This document shows, piece after piece, positions 8,511 through 17,647 of a stretch of DNA of 64,000 bases (positions are counted from its first letter, which is position 1; each line of letters begins with the position of its first letter). This stretch comes from Nostoc sp. S4. Its GTDB lineage: Bacteria > Cyanobacteriota > Cyanobacteriia > Cyanobacteriales > Nostocaceae. The DNA lies in assembly GCA_029379225.1 (NCBI GenBank), contig JAQYWR010000006.1, positions 113,622-177,621 on the forward strand, written 5' to 3'. The notes beneath the pieces are model-generated. The model saw only the letters and a list, made by a program, of their open reading frames with translations. It was not told the DNA's origin and searched no databases. The position numbers and the translations under genes are program-made.

Positions 8511-10196
8511 ATGTCGGAAGAAGATCTCCGTGCCGCGAGGCTGGAAAAAGTAGACCAGCTAAAGCAGTTAGGCACTAATCCCTACGCCTATCGTTGGGAA
8601 TCCACCCATCATGCAGCGCAGTTGCAAGAACAATTTGCCGATTTAGTCAGCGGCGAAGAAGTCGATTTAGAAGTTGCCATAGCCGGACGCATTATGACGC
8701 GTCGCGTTTTTGGTAAATTGGCTTTCTTCACCTTACAAGATGAAACAGGCACAATTCAGCTTTATTTAGATAAAAATCGCATTCAGGAAGGCATGGCAGA
8801 TATTGATGCCGATGCGTTCAATCACTTGAAACAACTCACAGATGCAGGCGACATCCTGGGAGTCAAAGGTACCATCAAACGGACTGAAAAGGGCGAGTTA
8901 TCTGTCTACGTTAAACAATACACCATCCTGACTAAATCTCTGTTGCCCCTACCCGACAAGTGGCATGGATTAACGGATGTTGCTAAGCGCTACCGTCAGC
9001 GCTACGTTGACTTAATTGTTAACCCACAAGTGCAGCAAACTTTCCGCCGTCGTGCCCAAATCACTGCCGGGATTCGTCGCTATTTGGAACAGCGGGATTT
9101 TCTGGAAATTGAAACACCAGTTTTACAAAGTGAGGCTGGGGGTGCAGATGCACGTCCATTTATCACTTACCACAACACTTTAGAAATGGAGTTGTATCTG
9201 CGAATTGCCACAGAACTCCACCTGAAGCGGTTAATTGTAGGTGGGTTTGAAAAGGTATTTGAATTGGGACGAATTTTTCGCAATGAGGGAATTTCGACTC
9301 GACACAATCCCGAATTTACCACAATTGAAATTTACCAAGCTTACGCTGACTACAATGATATGATGGCGCTAACAGAAGGAATTATTACCACTGTTGCCCA
9401 AGAAGTACTCGGCACGCTACAAATTACCTACCAAGGGGAATCTATAGATTTGACACCACCTTGGCGGCGGGTGACAATGCAGGGTTTAGTTAGAGAGTTT
9501 ACGGGGTTAGATTTCAATTCTTTCTCAACTTTGGAAGCAGCAAAAACAGCAAGTAAAAATGCTGGGCTGGAAGCCATAGAAGAAGTACAATCCATTGGCA
9601 AACTCTTAAATGAAGCCTTTGAACAAAAGGTAGAAGAAAAGTTAATTCAACCTACCTTCGTAATTGATTATCCAGTAGAAATTTCACCCTTAGCAAAACC
9701 CCACCGTTCTCAATCTGGTTTGGTGGAAAGATTTGAGTTATTCATAGTAGGGCGAGAAACTGCCAATAGCTTCTCAGAACTTACTGACCCCATCGACCAA
9801 AGAGAACGTTTAGAAGCCCAAGCCGCTAGAAAAGCCGCCGGGGATTTAGAGGCACATGGTGTAGATGAAGACTTTTTAATAGCCTTGGAATATGGTATGC
9901 CACCTACAGCTGGTTTAGGAATTGGAATCGATCGCTTGGTAATGTTACTAACTGATTCTGCCAGTATTCGGGATGTAATTGCCTTCCCCCTACTCAAACC
10001 TGAAGGCAGCGTTATTAAGCAATTTAGCCACGATATCAAAACTCAAACACTGACTATTGAATTTGATAGTGGAAGTGTTTACGAGTATTTTAAAGTACCT
10101 CCTAGTGTCAAGGAAGGCTTAGATAATGCACCGTCTAAAGGTCAATATTTTAACAAGTTTATTAAGGGGAAATTTAAGTATGAACAACTGAGTTGA
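8511..10196 (+). CDS. lysS: Lysyl-tRNA synthetase (class II) with C-terminal KTSC-like domain
   Basis: Charges tRNA-Lys with lysine in the cytoplasm. N-terminal OB-fold anticodon domain ([23 protein letters not shown]), class II catalytic core with [21 protein letters not shown] (motif 2) and [17 protein letters not shown] (motif 3). The core ends near FPLLKPEG, where the usual cyanobacterial enzyme of about 505-515 residues stops; here about 55 more residues follow ([60 protein letters not shown]). That text fits the KTSC domain, a small domain named after its occurrence at the C-terminus of some lysyl-tRNA synthetases. 561 residues in total; a hairpin terminator follows. Confidence 0.96.
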   Translation: MSEEDLRAARLEKVDQLKQLGTNPYAYRWESTHHAAQLQEQFADLVSGEEVDLEVAIAGRIMTRRVFGKLAFFTLQDETGTIQLYLDKNRIQEGMADIDADAFNHLKQLTDAGDILGVKGTIKRTEKGELSVYVKQYTILTKSLLPLPDKWHGLTDVAKRYRQRYVDLIVNPQVQQTFRRRAQITAGIRRYLEQRDFLEIETPVLQSEAGGADARPFITYHNTLEMELYLRIATELHLKRLIVGGFEKVFELGRIFRNEGISTRHNPEFTTIEIYQAYADYNDMMALTEGIITTVAQEVLGTLQITYQGESIDLTPPWRRVTMQGLVREFTGLDFNSFSTLEAAKTASKNAGLEAIEEVQSIGKLLNEAFEQKVEEKLIQPTFVIDYPVEISPLAKPHRSQSGLVERFELFIVGRETANSFSELTDPIDQRERLEAQAARKAAGDLEAHGVDEDFLIALEYGMPPTAGLGIGIDRLVMLLTDSASIRDVIAFPLLKPEGSVIKQFSHDIKTQTLTIEFDSGSVYEYFKVPPSVKEGLDNAPSKGQYFNKFIKGKFKYEQLS

Positions 10197-10220
10197 GACA
10201 GTAAGTAGCATTCAACAGTA

Positions 10221-10255
10221 GGTGCGTTATGACTTTAGCCTAGCGCACCATTTTT
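10221..10255 (+). terminator. lysS terminator
   Basis: Hairpin with arms GGTGCG and CGCACC 25 bp after the lysS stop, followed by ATTTTT. The GGTGCGTT...CGCACC arm sequence recurs in other intergenic spacers here (for example 23480-23507). Confidence 0.7.
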
Positions 10256-10303
10256 ATGACTAATTCTTTTATTACCTAAGTTGCACTTACTCATTCTATA
10301 TAA

Positions 10304-10356
10304 TATTCTTTTAAAAGAATAATAAAATTGACATTCTTTATAAAGAATATTATGCT
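10304..10356 (+). promoter_or_regulatory. Promoter with twin palindromic operators of the toxin-antitoxin operon
   Basis: Two palindromes with the same half-site ATTCTTT/AAAGAAT: 10304-10321 (18 bp) and 10333-10348 (16 bp), their centres 28 bp apart. A consensus-like promoter, TTGACA (10328-10333), 17-bp spacer, TATGCT (10351-10356), overlaps the second palindrome, which fills the spacer. This is the classic layout for autorepression by the XRE antitoxin of the operon. The predicted transcription start falls only a few bases before the GTG of the toxin gene. Confidence 0.75.
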
Positions 10357-10368
10357 GTGAGGTAGGAA

Positions 10369-10782
10369 GTGACTTGGACTTGGGAACTTTATCAAGATGT
10401 CAATGGGGAAATCCCCAAAGATTTGCTTGCTTTTTTCATCAGGATGATTCCAGAAGAGGAACAACCAGAAAATCCACCAAAACCATTACTGAGTGCTTCG
10501 GAAACCAGGCGTCTGCAAGTTAATCTTGGCTACTTGTGTAGCAAAGGACTTGCATTACTTACCAGTGACATCTTTGAGAAGCTGGAAGATGACCTGTATG
10601 AGTTACGGATGACCAAGAGCGAACATAATCCACGATTTATCTTAACGGCTGCTACTCCTCAGCGGTTCGTGGTGCTGCACGCCTTTATGAAAAAATATGA
10701 CAACGCTATCAAAGATAGAGACAAAGAACCTGCAAGAGTAAGATTACGTGAATTGCAGCAGAGGAACGATGAAAAAACCTAA
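10369..10782 (+). CDS. RelE/HigB-like toxin (phage-derived Gp49-like family)
   Basis: A 137-residue protein whose second half fits the RelE/HigB superfamily: LEDDLYELRMTKSEHNPRFILTAATPQRFVVLHAFMKKYDNAIKDRDKEPARVRLRELQQ, with the typical LYELR strand, the hydrophobic FVVLHAF strand and the basic KK after it. Such toxins cleave mRNA at the ribosome. The first 45 residues (TWTWELYQDVNGEIPKDLLAFFIRMIPEEEQPE) are an extra N-terminal stretch. Start is GTG after GAGGTAGGAA. It overlaps the antitoxin gene by 14 bp, in toxin-first order as in higBA. Confidence 0.75.
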   Translation: MTWTWELYQDVNGEIPKDLLAFFIRMIPEEEQPENPPKPLLSASETRRLQVNLGYLCSKGLALLTSDIFEKLEDDLYELRMTKSEHNPRFILTAATPQRFVVLHAFMKKYDNAIKDRDKEPARVRLRELQQRNDEKT

Positions 10783-11476
10783 TTTTCAAGCTTGGTTACA
10801 GCAAAAGGTAAGCGACGACCCAGAAGTGATTTTGGCGGGGAAGTTAGAGTACTTGCGCTTATATCTGACCGATGCCATGCGGGAAATACGCAATAAAGCA
10901 GGATTGACTCAGGCACAGCTAGCAGAAAAACTGGGAGTGAAGCAGGCAGCAGTATCTAAATTGGAGTCGGCATTAAAAGAACATGAATTAGAATCAGTGT
11001 TGCACTATTTACACGCTTTGGGCGCAGATTTGCTGGTAGCTGTGAAACAAGGGGATGACTTATATCAAGCCAGCGATAACGATGGTGTGTTGCTAGTAGA
11101 TGTACCAGATGTAGTTTTCCAAAAGGCATTGGCGGCAAACATGAGCGTGCGGGAATATGTGCGTCTAGCTGTTGAGAAGTTTTCCAGCGAGGATGATGGG
11201 GTGAGAACAGCTTTGGTAAAGCTGCTAGAAAGTGACGATGCAGTAGCAGTGAAAGTAAGAGAGCGTTTGGGTTCAAGGACAATCGAACAAGTTGCGGCTA
11301 AGTTGGAAAAATGTCTAAGTCTAGTTAAAGAAGAAGATAGGCTTTTTTCTGTGAAAAATGTTTTGGCTGCTAATGTAACGGGCGGAGAAAGTAATCGCGG
11401 AACTAGTGATGAATTTGATGAAATTGAGTTGTTGGATTTAGCTGAAGAATTGCTAGAGAAGTTAACAAATATTTAG
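10769..11476 (+). CDS. XRE-family antitoxin with long C-terminal extension
   Basis: Predicted DNA-binding antitoxin. The start at 10769 (MKKPNFQAWLQQKV) overlaps the toxin gene by 14 bp, indicating translational coupling. The helix-turn-helix is IRNKAGLTQAQLAEKLGVKQAAVSKLES (about residues 43-70), followed by HELESVLHYLHALGADLLVAV as in HigA-type antitoxins of about 100 residues. This protein has 235 residues; the remaining part includes MSVREYVRLAVEKF, reminiscent of a ribbon-helix-helix or helical segment, a leucine-rich helical region, and an acidic C-terminus (TSDEFDEIELLDLAEELLEKL) after a probable linker AANVTGGESNRG. It likely represses its own promoter through the twin palindromes. 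Confidence 0.8.
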   Translation: MKKPNFQAWLQQKVSDDPEVILAGKLEYLRLYLTDAMREIRNKAGLTQAQLAEKLGVKQAAVSKLESALKEHELESVLHYLHALGADLLVAVKQGDDLYQASDNDGVLLVDVPDVVFQKALAANMSVREYVRLAVEKFSSEDDGVRTALVKLLESDDAVAVKVRERLGSRTIEQVAAKLEKCLSLVKEEDRLFSVKNVLAANVTGGESNRGTSDEFDEIELLDLAEELLEKLTNI

Positions 11477-11538
11477 GATTTAAAGTAATAAATTTATCCT
11501 TATACAAAAGTATTAAATGAATTATTGACAAATTAATT

Positions 11539-14292
11539 ATGAGAGAGGAAGCTATAGATTTATTGTTAAAAATATTGTTAAATATATCAAGGAGTAATGG
11601 TGATAAAAACAAAATTTATCCTTTAATGCAAGATAATTTAGATAAATTCGATTTAAATTTTGCTGAATTATTGCGTCATTGGTCTAAAAATTACTTTGCT
11701 GGAGAAAGTCCATATGATCCACAAACAGTAGCAGCAGCTATTGGTAATTTTGGTACATTAATTGGACAGTTTCCGCAGGGAAATCTAGCTGAAAATTTAG
11801 ATATTGCAATTGCTTGTCACGAGGTTATTGAAGTCATTTTTACTCGTGAGAAATTTCCTAAATTTTGGGCTACATCTAAATTGAATTTGGCAAATGCCTA
11901 TGGACAGCGCATCTATGGTGAACCGTTGGAAAATCTTGAAAAAGCATTATTAGCTTGTCAAGATGCTTTAAAATTTTATACTTTTGAAAAATTTCCTATA
12001 GAGTGGGCAGAAACTCAAACTAATTTGGTTTCTTTTTATATAAAAAAAATTAGGATTACAAAAAATAAAGTTAATAGTTACGAAAGTCTAGAACCTCTGA
12101 TAACAATTTGTGATAAAGCATCAGATATATTCAAACAAAATAAGTTGATTCAACAATGGGCTATTGTCAAAAATACTCTTGCATCTGCTTACTGTGATAT
12201 TCTCAATGAGAATCACTCAGAAAAATGGCAACTAGCAATAAGTATTTATCAGGAGGTTTTACAAGTAATCAGTCAAAATTCATTTCCCGAAGTCTGGGCA
12301 AATACTCAAATGAACCTGGGTATTGCATATGATAAAAGGGTTCAGGGAAATCGAATAAGAAATTTAGAATTGTCAGTTCAAGCTTGTGATAATTCTTTAA
12401 AATTCTACACCCGTGAGAATTATCCATTTACATATGCCATACTTCAAAATAACTTAGGTAATGCTTACCGTGACCAAGATTTAACGACTGAAGCAATAGC
12501 TAGTTATAGGTTAGCCTTAGAAATCCATACACCTGAAATCTATCCTTATGAAGCAATTAGACCAGCTCGCAATATGGGAAATACCGCTTTTAAATCAGGA
12601 CTTTGGAAAGAAGCTATTGAAGGTTATAGTATTGCTATTGAAGGAGTTGAAACCAGTCGCATTTGGGCAAAATCTGAATCACGCCGTCAAGAAATTTTAG
12701 AAGAATCCATTAATATTTATCAAAATATGGTGCAAGCTTGCATCAATGCTGGACAAATAGAAAAAGCCTTTGAATATTCAGAACGATCGCGCTCCAAACT
12801 TCTTGTAGACTTAATGGCAAGCTACAACCTCTTTCAAAGCGAAGAAATTCCTGCAAAAGTTCAAAAATTATTGCAGCAGTACGAAGAACTACAACAACAA
12901 ATTGAGCAAGAACGCCAACGCCATAAATCTGAAAATAATCGTAGTCAAACACGTGCTGCTTGGGAAGCTTATAATGAAGCGATCGCCACTTTAGAAACTC
13001 AAAAACAACAAATTTGGGAAAATATCAGACGCGAAGATCCGGTGTTAGCTGGAGAAATTCAAGTTAACCCCCTCAAATTAGCAGAAATTCAAAAGCTAAT
13101 TGACCAACCTAATACAGCTATTCTCAGTTTCTACACTACTATCAGTGACACTTATATTTTTGTTGTGCAGCAAAACAAAATTACTCTCCACACCTGCACA
13201 GGACAAGGGTTAAATACATTGCAAGGCTGGATTAACCAGAATTGGTTATTGCCTTATACGAATAATTCTAAAAAATGGGAAACTCAAATTAACAGTGTTC
13301 TCCGCGAATTAGCTGAACGCCTACAAATATCTGAACTTATATCTCAACATCTCCAAGGAATAGAAGAATTAATTTTAGTACCCCACCTGTTACTGCATCA
13401 GATTCCCTTCGCTGCTTTACCTACAGGAGAATATCAGGAATATTTAGGAGATAAATTTCTGATTCGTTACACTCCAAGCTGCCAAATTTTAGAATTTTGT
13501 CAGCAACGCGATACTGTAGATAAAATGTCTTTACAATATGGCACTGTGGAAGATGCCGAAGATAACCTTCCCTGTGCAAGATTTGAAGGCGAAAAACTCG
13601 CTCAAATAAACAATATTCCACGAGAAAACAGATTAATTGGCAGCAGTCAAGCCACCTCTAACAACTATCGACAATTAGCAAAGCAAGTTCAAGTACTTCA
13701 TTCCTGTCACCATGCCCAATCTCGACTCGATAATCCTTTAGAATCACAGTTAAGATTAGCGCATGGCAGTAGCATCACCTTAGGGGAATTAATGACTCCA
13801 AGCTGGCGTTTACCTCAACTTGTAGAAGTGTTTCTGTCTTGCTGCGAAACTAATTTGGGCACTCCTTCCTTAACTGATGATATTCTTACTCTCTCTACAG
13901 GATTTTTGTGTGCTGGTGCTAGAAGTGTAGTTAGTACTTTGTGGTCAGTTAATGATTTAGCCACAGCATTATTTTCGATTTTTTACTACCAGCAGCGACA
14001 AGAAGGTAAAAATCGTTCTCAAGCATTGCAGCAAGCCCAAATTCAGCTACGGGAATTTACAAAATTAGATGTAAGTAAAATATTCCAGGAAGTAGAAGCA
14101 AGGGAAAAAGAATTAATAGCAAATAGAAAAAAATATTCTTTAGGTTCTATTGAATACGAACAATGGAAGTTTGAATTTAATTTGTATGCAAAATTAAATA
14201 GGCAAATTCAAGAAATAGAAAACTATACTCAGCAATTTCCCTTTTCAGATCCTCGTTATTGGGCTGCTTTTATTTGCCACGGTTTAAGGTGA
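11539..14292 (+). CDS. TPR-CHAT protein (caspase-like protease)
   Basis: A 917-residue protein. Residues about 85-420 hold degenerate tetratricopeptide repeats (WAxTQxNLGxAYxxR pattern, e.g. WANTQMNLGIAYDKR, ILQNNLGNAYRDQDLTTEAIASYR), followed by a coiled-coil (QQYEELQQQIEQERQRHKSENN) and a C-terminal CHAT domain, a clan CD caspase relative. The catalytic pair is present: His in LHSCHHA (H725) and Cys in VFLSCCETNLG (C769). CHAT proteases are used in regulated cleavage and some antiviral systems. It begins 62 bp after the antitoxin gene on the same strand and has no strong Shine-Dalgarno site. It may be co-transcribed with the toxin-antitoxin pair. Confidence 0.9.
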   Translation: MREEAIDLLLKILLNISRSNGDKNKIYPLMQDNLDKFDLNFAELLRHWSKNYFAGESPYDPQTVAAAIGNFGTLIGQFPQGNLAENLDIAIACHEVIEVIFTREKFPKFWATSKLNLANAYGQRIYGEPLENLEKALLACQDALKFYTFEKFPIEWAETQTNLVSFYIKKIRITKNKVNSYESLEPLITICDKASDIFKQNKLIQQWAIVKNTLASAYCDILNENHSEKWQLAISIYQEVLQVISQNSFPEVWANTQMNLGIAYDKRVQGNRIRNLELSVQACDNSLKFYTRENYPFTYAILQNNLGNAYRDQDLTTEAIASYRLALEIHTPEIYPYEAIRPARNMGNTAFKSGLWKEAIEGYSIAIEGVETSRIWAKSESRRQEILEESINIYQNMVQACINAGQIEKAFEYSERSRSKLLVDLMASYNLFQSEEIPAKVQKLLQQYEELQQQIEQERQRHKSENNRSQTRAAWEAYNEAIATLETQKQQIWENIRREDPVLAGEIQVNPLKLAEIQKLIDQPNTAILSFYTTISDTYIFVVQQNKITLHTCTGQGLNTLQGWINQNWLLPYTNNSKKWETQINSVLRELAERLQISELISQHLQGIEELILVPHLLLHQIPFAALPTGEYQEYLGDKFLIRYTPSCQILEFCQQRDTVDKMSLQYGTVEDAEDNLPCARFEGEKLAQINNIPRENRLIGSSQATSNNYRQLAKQVQVLHSCHHAQSRLDNPLESQLRLAHGSSITLGELMTPSWRLPQLVEVFLSCCETNLGTPSLTDDILTLSTGFLCAGARSVVSTLWSVNDLATALFSIFYYQQRQEGKNRSQALQQAQIQLREFTKLDVSKIFQEVEAREKELIANRKKYSLGSIEYEQWKFEFNLYAKLNRQIQEIENYTQQFPFSDPRYWAAFICHGLR

Positions 14293-14307
14293 GAAAATAT
14301 GGGATAA

Positions 14308-14772
14308 TTACTGGGCTTGCTCATCAACCTGATTTTCATTTGGGAAAAATTCAGAATTCAAAGTCTCATCTAGAGTGTAGGGGCAGATTTCTGGAAAAAC
14401 ATTTTCATCTAACTCAGTTTCTCGAATCGCCAAAGCTAAACCTAGTTCATAAACAATAGGAAAAACTTCATTAAGATAGGGTTTTAGACTAGGACTATCT
14501 TGTAAAAGCAGCTTGATTTGAACGCGTTGTTCTCGAATTGTACCTAACCAGCTATTGCTACGTTTTTCTGATTGAAATTGCCATTTTAGTAAGTGTCCTA
14601 GTAATACTCCTAGCCGATTTCTCAATTCTTGTCGTTCTCTTCTACCCAAAGTTTCAATTTCTTCAATCAGGTTAAGCGTATCTAATTGTTCCCACTGTTG
14701 AGTTTTGAGCAAGCTAACCTGCTTTTGCGTCCAAGCATAGAAATCTGCTTCATATAGGTGAGACGCGTACAT
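14308..14772 (-). CDS. DUF29 family protein
   Basis: A 154-residue protein from ATG 14772 (MYASHLYEADFYAWTQKQ). It has the DUF29 pattern: EADFYAWTQKQVSLLKTQQWEQLDTLNLIEEIETLGRRERQELRNRLGVLLGHLLKWQFQ, then SWLGTIREQRVQIKLLLQDSPSLKPYLNE. These short helical proteins are numerous in cyanobacteria and their role is unknown. An open frame extends to 14829, but the extra residues fall into a repeat-like GCGTTGCGCTGCGCG stretch and are unlikely to be translated. It converges with the CHAT gene, 15 bp between stops. Confidence 0.85.
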   Translation of the reverse strand: MYASHLYEADFYAWTQKQVSLLKTQQWEQLDTLNLIEEIETLGRRERQELRNRLGVLLGHLLKWQFQSEKRSNSWLGTIREQRVQIKLLLQDSPSLKPYLNEVFPIVYELGLALAIRETELDENVFPEICPYTLDETLNSEFFPNENQVDEQAQ

Positions 14773-14921
14773 TTTTTTCAATTTATTTACATTTATATCA
14801 AAATGATGCGTTGCGCTGCGCGACAACACACCCTACTCTTTTTAAGATACAACGATCGCCCAATTTTTAAGGCACTGGCTACAGGTTTAGCCTAATTGCA
14901 TTCTGAATTCTCTTTTAAGAA

Positions 14922-15524
14922 CTAGTTCGCGACTTCAGCCAGTTCAATAACGCGCCCTTCATAGTCCTTGACTAAAAAATTCAGGGGCTTGTGGTTGCGA
15001 ATCTTCAATTTCAAACCGCGCATTTCGACTCGCATTAAAATCATTTCCAGACATTCATGGTCAAAGCAGACGTGACGTTGCTGATTTTTGCTACCTAAAC
15101 TTGCACCAGTAATCACGTGTAGCTGGGTATTTTTCTTCAATTGATACCACAGCCCTTCGCTAGCATTATTCATCGTTTTGCTAGACAAACTCGGACCCGT
15201 AGACATATATAACGGATCTATCCCAGTTGCGCCTATGGTTTGTTCGTAGTTGTAGTAGTAGTGCAAAGGCACTTCGGCTGCTGGCAAATCTAGCAGCCCT
15301 TCATACAATTGTCGGGCGATTTCCAAATCTGACACCATCACTGTGTGTACTTTTGGGGCACTGGTAAGGAACATCCACATGGCGCCAGCATAAGCTGCCA
15401 ACAACATTACCATGATGCCTTGGGTGGAGAAGATACTATCTAAAGGCAGGGAGGGCAAAAAGGAGCCTAAAGTAAGGGGACTCAAGAGGAACGATATCAC
15501 GCTAACTGCTATAACCATGAACAA
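14922..15524 (-). CDS. Membrane-anchored protein with VOC/glyoxalase-like C-terminal domain
   Basis: A 200-residue protein with two N-terminal hydrophobic segments (VIAVSVISFLLSPLTLGSF and GIMVMLLAAYAGAMWMFLT), then a soluble domain beginning KVHTVMVSDLEIARQLYEGLLDLPAAEVPLHYYYNY and ending RHVCFDHECLEMILMRVEMRGLKLKIRNHKPLNFLVKDYEGRVIELAEVAN. The final strand text resembles the end of VOC (glyoxalase/dioxygenase fold) domains, but the usual metal ligands are not obvious, so the enzymatic role is uncertain. Monocistronic; divergent from the sigma-like gene. Confidence 0.65.
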   Translation of the reverse strand: MFMVIAVSVISFLLSPLTLGSFLPSLPLDSIFSTQGIMVMLLAAYAGAMWMFLTSAPKVHTVMVSDLEIARQLYEGLLDLPAAEVPLHYYYNYEQTIGATGIDPLYMSTGPSLSSKTMNNASEGLWYQLKKNTQLHVITGASLGSKNQQRHVCFDHECLEMILMRVEMRGLKLKIRNHKPLNFLVKDYEGRVIELAEVAN

Positions 15525-15713
15525 ATAAGGATTTTATCAGGAGAGGCTTTTATGATTGTCTATCGAGACTAAAATTAAGCGCTTGTTTTTAGTTTATCAA
15601 TATTTAACTAGTCTGAGTCTGAGGCTCAAATTGAGCAACACCAAGATATTATGCGATTAACTACAAGAGTGCAATTGCCAAAATTATTTTAACAACTATC
15701 AATCCTAAGGCTG

Positions 15714-16343
15714 ATGCAAATTCCTTCTTTTCCTGAGGCTAATCACCCCCTGGTGAAGTCGCTGTTTCATCACAGTGACGATGAATTATTGACTCTGTTT
15801 CAACAGTATCCCGATGCTGGCAAGTATTTTACAGTGATTTTTTGCCGTTATAGCCCTATAGTCTATACCTTAATTCGGCATTCGGCGCGATCGCCCGTAC
15901 AAGCAGATTATTTGTTTGCCCTCACTTGGCGACATATCTACTACGAACTCGGCGGACTCAATTTAACTCATCCGGAATCTGCCGAAGAAAGCTTAACCAT
16001 GCAAAATTGGTTAATTAACATGACTGCTTTCTGTATTAATGAGATTAAATTACCACCCACAGAAGCAATTCATTATTCTCTTGAGGCAACTTCGCCGCCG
16101 CTATGGTGCTATGTAGAACAAGCATTAGACCAATTACCTCCAATTCTCCGCTTAATCGTGTTAATGTCTCAAACTTTCCATTGGAGCGACACTAGAATCG
16201 CTGCTTATCTGCAAGCTGAAGGAGAAGCGATCGCCCCTAACGAAGTAGCCAATTTTCTCCAGGAAGGCTATCGTATGCTAGAGGACAAATTACCTACAGA
16301 TATTCGTACTATTTACCTTGGAGAAGGTTTGGCTCAAGTTTGA
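15714..16343 (+). CDS. Sigma-70-like regulatory protein
   Basis: A 209-residue protein with the general shape of an ECF-like sigma factor: a region-2-like helical part (HSDDELLTLFQQYPDAGKYFTVIFCRYSPIVYTLIRHSARSPVQADYLFALTWRHIYYELGGL) and a region-4-like part (ALDQLPPILRLIVLMSQTFHWSDTRIAAYLQAEGEAIAPNEVANFLQEGYRMLEDKLP). The region-4 loop is longer than in classical sigma factors and the -10 recognition residues are not obvious, so it could be a degenerate sigma factor or an adaptor. Start ATG 15714 after AAGG. The TPR gene follows after 94 bp on the same strand, suggesting a pair. Confidence 0.6.
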   Translation: MQIPSFPEANHPLVKSLFHHSDDELLTLFQQYPDAGKYFTVIFCRYSPIVYTLIRHSARSPVQADYLFALTWRHIYYELGGLNLTHPESAEESLTMQNWLINMTAFCINEIKLPPTEAIHYSLEATSPPLWCYVEQALDQLPPILRLIVLMSQTFHWSDTRIAAYLQAEGEAIAPNEVANFLQEGYRMLEDKLPTDIRTIYLGEGLAQV

Positions 16344-16437
16344 CTTACGTATAAATGCGAGTAATTGTTGTCTTCAATTTTAAAATTAAAACTTCTCTTT
16401 AAACCTTCCACTTAAACCCGCAAGATGGGTAAGTTTT

Positions 16438-17517
16438 ATGAGACAACAGCTTGTATTTCCAAGGCACAAGGTAGATAGAATTTATCTAACTGCGATTTTC
16501 GATCGCAAAGTACTTTTGCACGCTCTTTTACTATTTACTTTTCTGCTGACTCCGATAGCGGCGGGTGCGGTTGACATTACCGAACAACTCCACCGTCCTT
16601 TAAATAGTTCGGTTGGGCGACAATCAACAGATGAAGCAGACAGTTTACTACGTATCGGCGAACAACAGTATGCTTCAGGATACGCCAACAAAACAATTGC
16701 CTCTTGCTTGCAGGCACTAGAGCTATATCACTCAATTGGCGACTTGAAAGCCCAAGGTTTGACTTATAATTTGCTTGCTAAGGCTTATATCGAGCTAAGT
16801 AGTTTAAAAGAAGCGGAAGATGCTTTACGGCGAGGATTAGCGATCGCTCGTGACACTAAAGATTTCCAATCGCAGATTTTTGTCTTGAATAATATTGCTA
16901 CATTCCTGCTGCAACAAGGAGAATTTACTGCTGCTGGTAAAACTGTTGAAGATGCACTTGCAATTGCTCGCGATGTCAAAAATATTGAAGGTGAAGGACT
17001 ATCTTTGAGTAATTTAGGATTAGTAGCAGCCAGATTGGGAAATTACAATCAGGCAATTAAGTTATATGAAAATGCTTTAATTTTTCGGCGTCAAACTGGT
17101 GATGCTATCGGGGAGGCAAATACCTTAAATAATTTAGGTGATGCCTATCTAGCATCCGGAAATTATCAAGATACCATTGGCACTTATGGTGCAGCAATGC
17201 AGATAGCCAAAATTAAGGGCGATCGCACTAATCAATTACGGGCAATTGATGGTTTAGTTACTGCTCACAGCGCTGTCGGACGCCATGAACGCGCCTTTGA
17301 CTTATTAGAGGAGCGTTTAATAATTGCCAAAGAATTACAAAATCTGCAAGAAGAATTAAAATCTTATGAATCTTACGGTAAATTATACGAGCAGCTTGGT
17401 AATTACCCAACTGCTCGTAATTTTTATCAAAGAGCGATTATACTTGCGCGAAGATTGGAAGATAACAAACAAGAAATGCTACTGCTGGATAAGCTGACTA
17501 AAATGCTTAAGCGGTGA
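16438..17517 (+). CDS. Secreted tetratricopeptide repeat protein
   Basis: A 359-residue protein with an N-terminal signal peptide (VLLHALLLFTFLLTPIAAGA, cleavage probably before VDITEQ) and about six TPR units, e.g. AQGLTYNLLAKAYIELSSLKEAEDALR, GEGLSLSNLGLVAARLGNYNQAIKLYE, GEANTLNNLGDAYLASGNYQDTIGTY and ELKSYESYGKLYEQLGNYPTARNFY. It should act in the periplasm as a protein-interaction scaffold. It follows the sigma-like gene and may be its partner; no enzyme domain is present. Confidence 0.88.
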   Translation: MRQQLVFPRHKVDRIYLTAIFDRKVLLHALLLFTFLLTPIAAGAVDITEQLHRPLNSSVGRQSTDEADSLLRIGEQQYASGYANKTIASCLQALELYHSIGDLKAQGLTYNLLAKAYIELSSLKEAEDALRRGLAIARDTKDFQSQIFVLNNIATFLLQQGEFTAAGKTVEDALAIARDVKNIEGEGLSLSNLGLVAARLGNYNQAIKLYENALIFRRQTGDAIGEANTLNNLGDAYLASGNYQDTIGTYGAAMQIAKIKGDRTNQLRAIDGLVTAHSAVGRHERAFDLLEERLIIAKELQNLQEELKSYESYGKLYEQLGNYPTARNFYQRAIILARRLEDNKQEMLLLDKLTKMLKR

Positions 17518-17647
17518 ATAACCACTGAGGAGTTAGAAAAAATGTTAAGTAGGGTGCATCATGCTAAAGCCATTGAGCTACCGAACATATAACTAATTTT
17601 TAACTCCTCCATTTAAACTCCTAACTAATTCCCAACTTCTAATTTTT

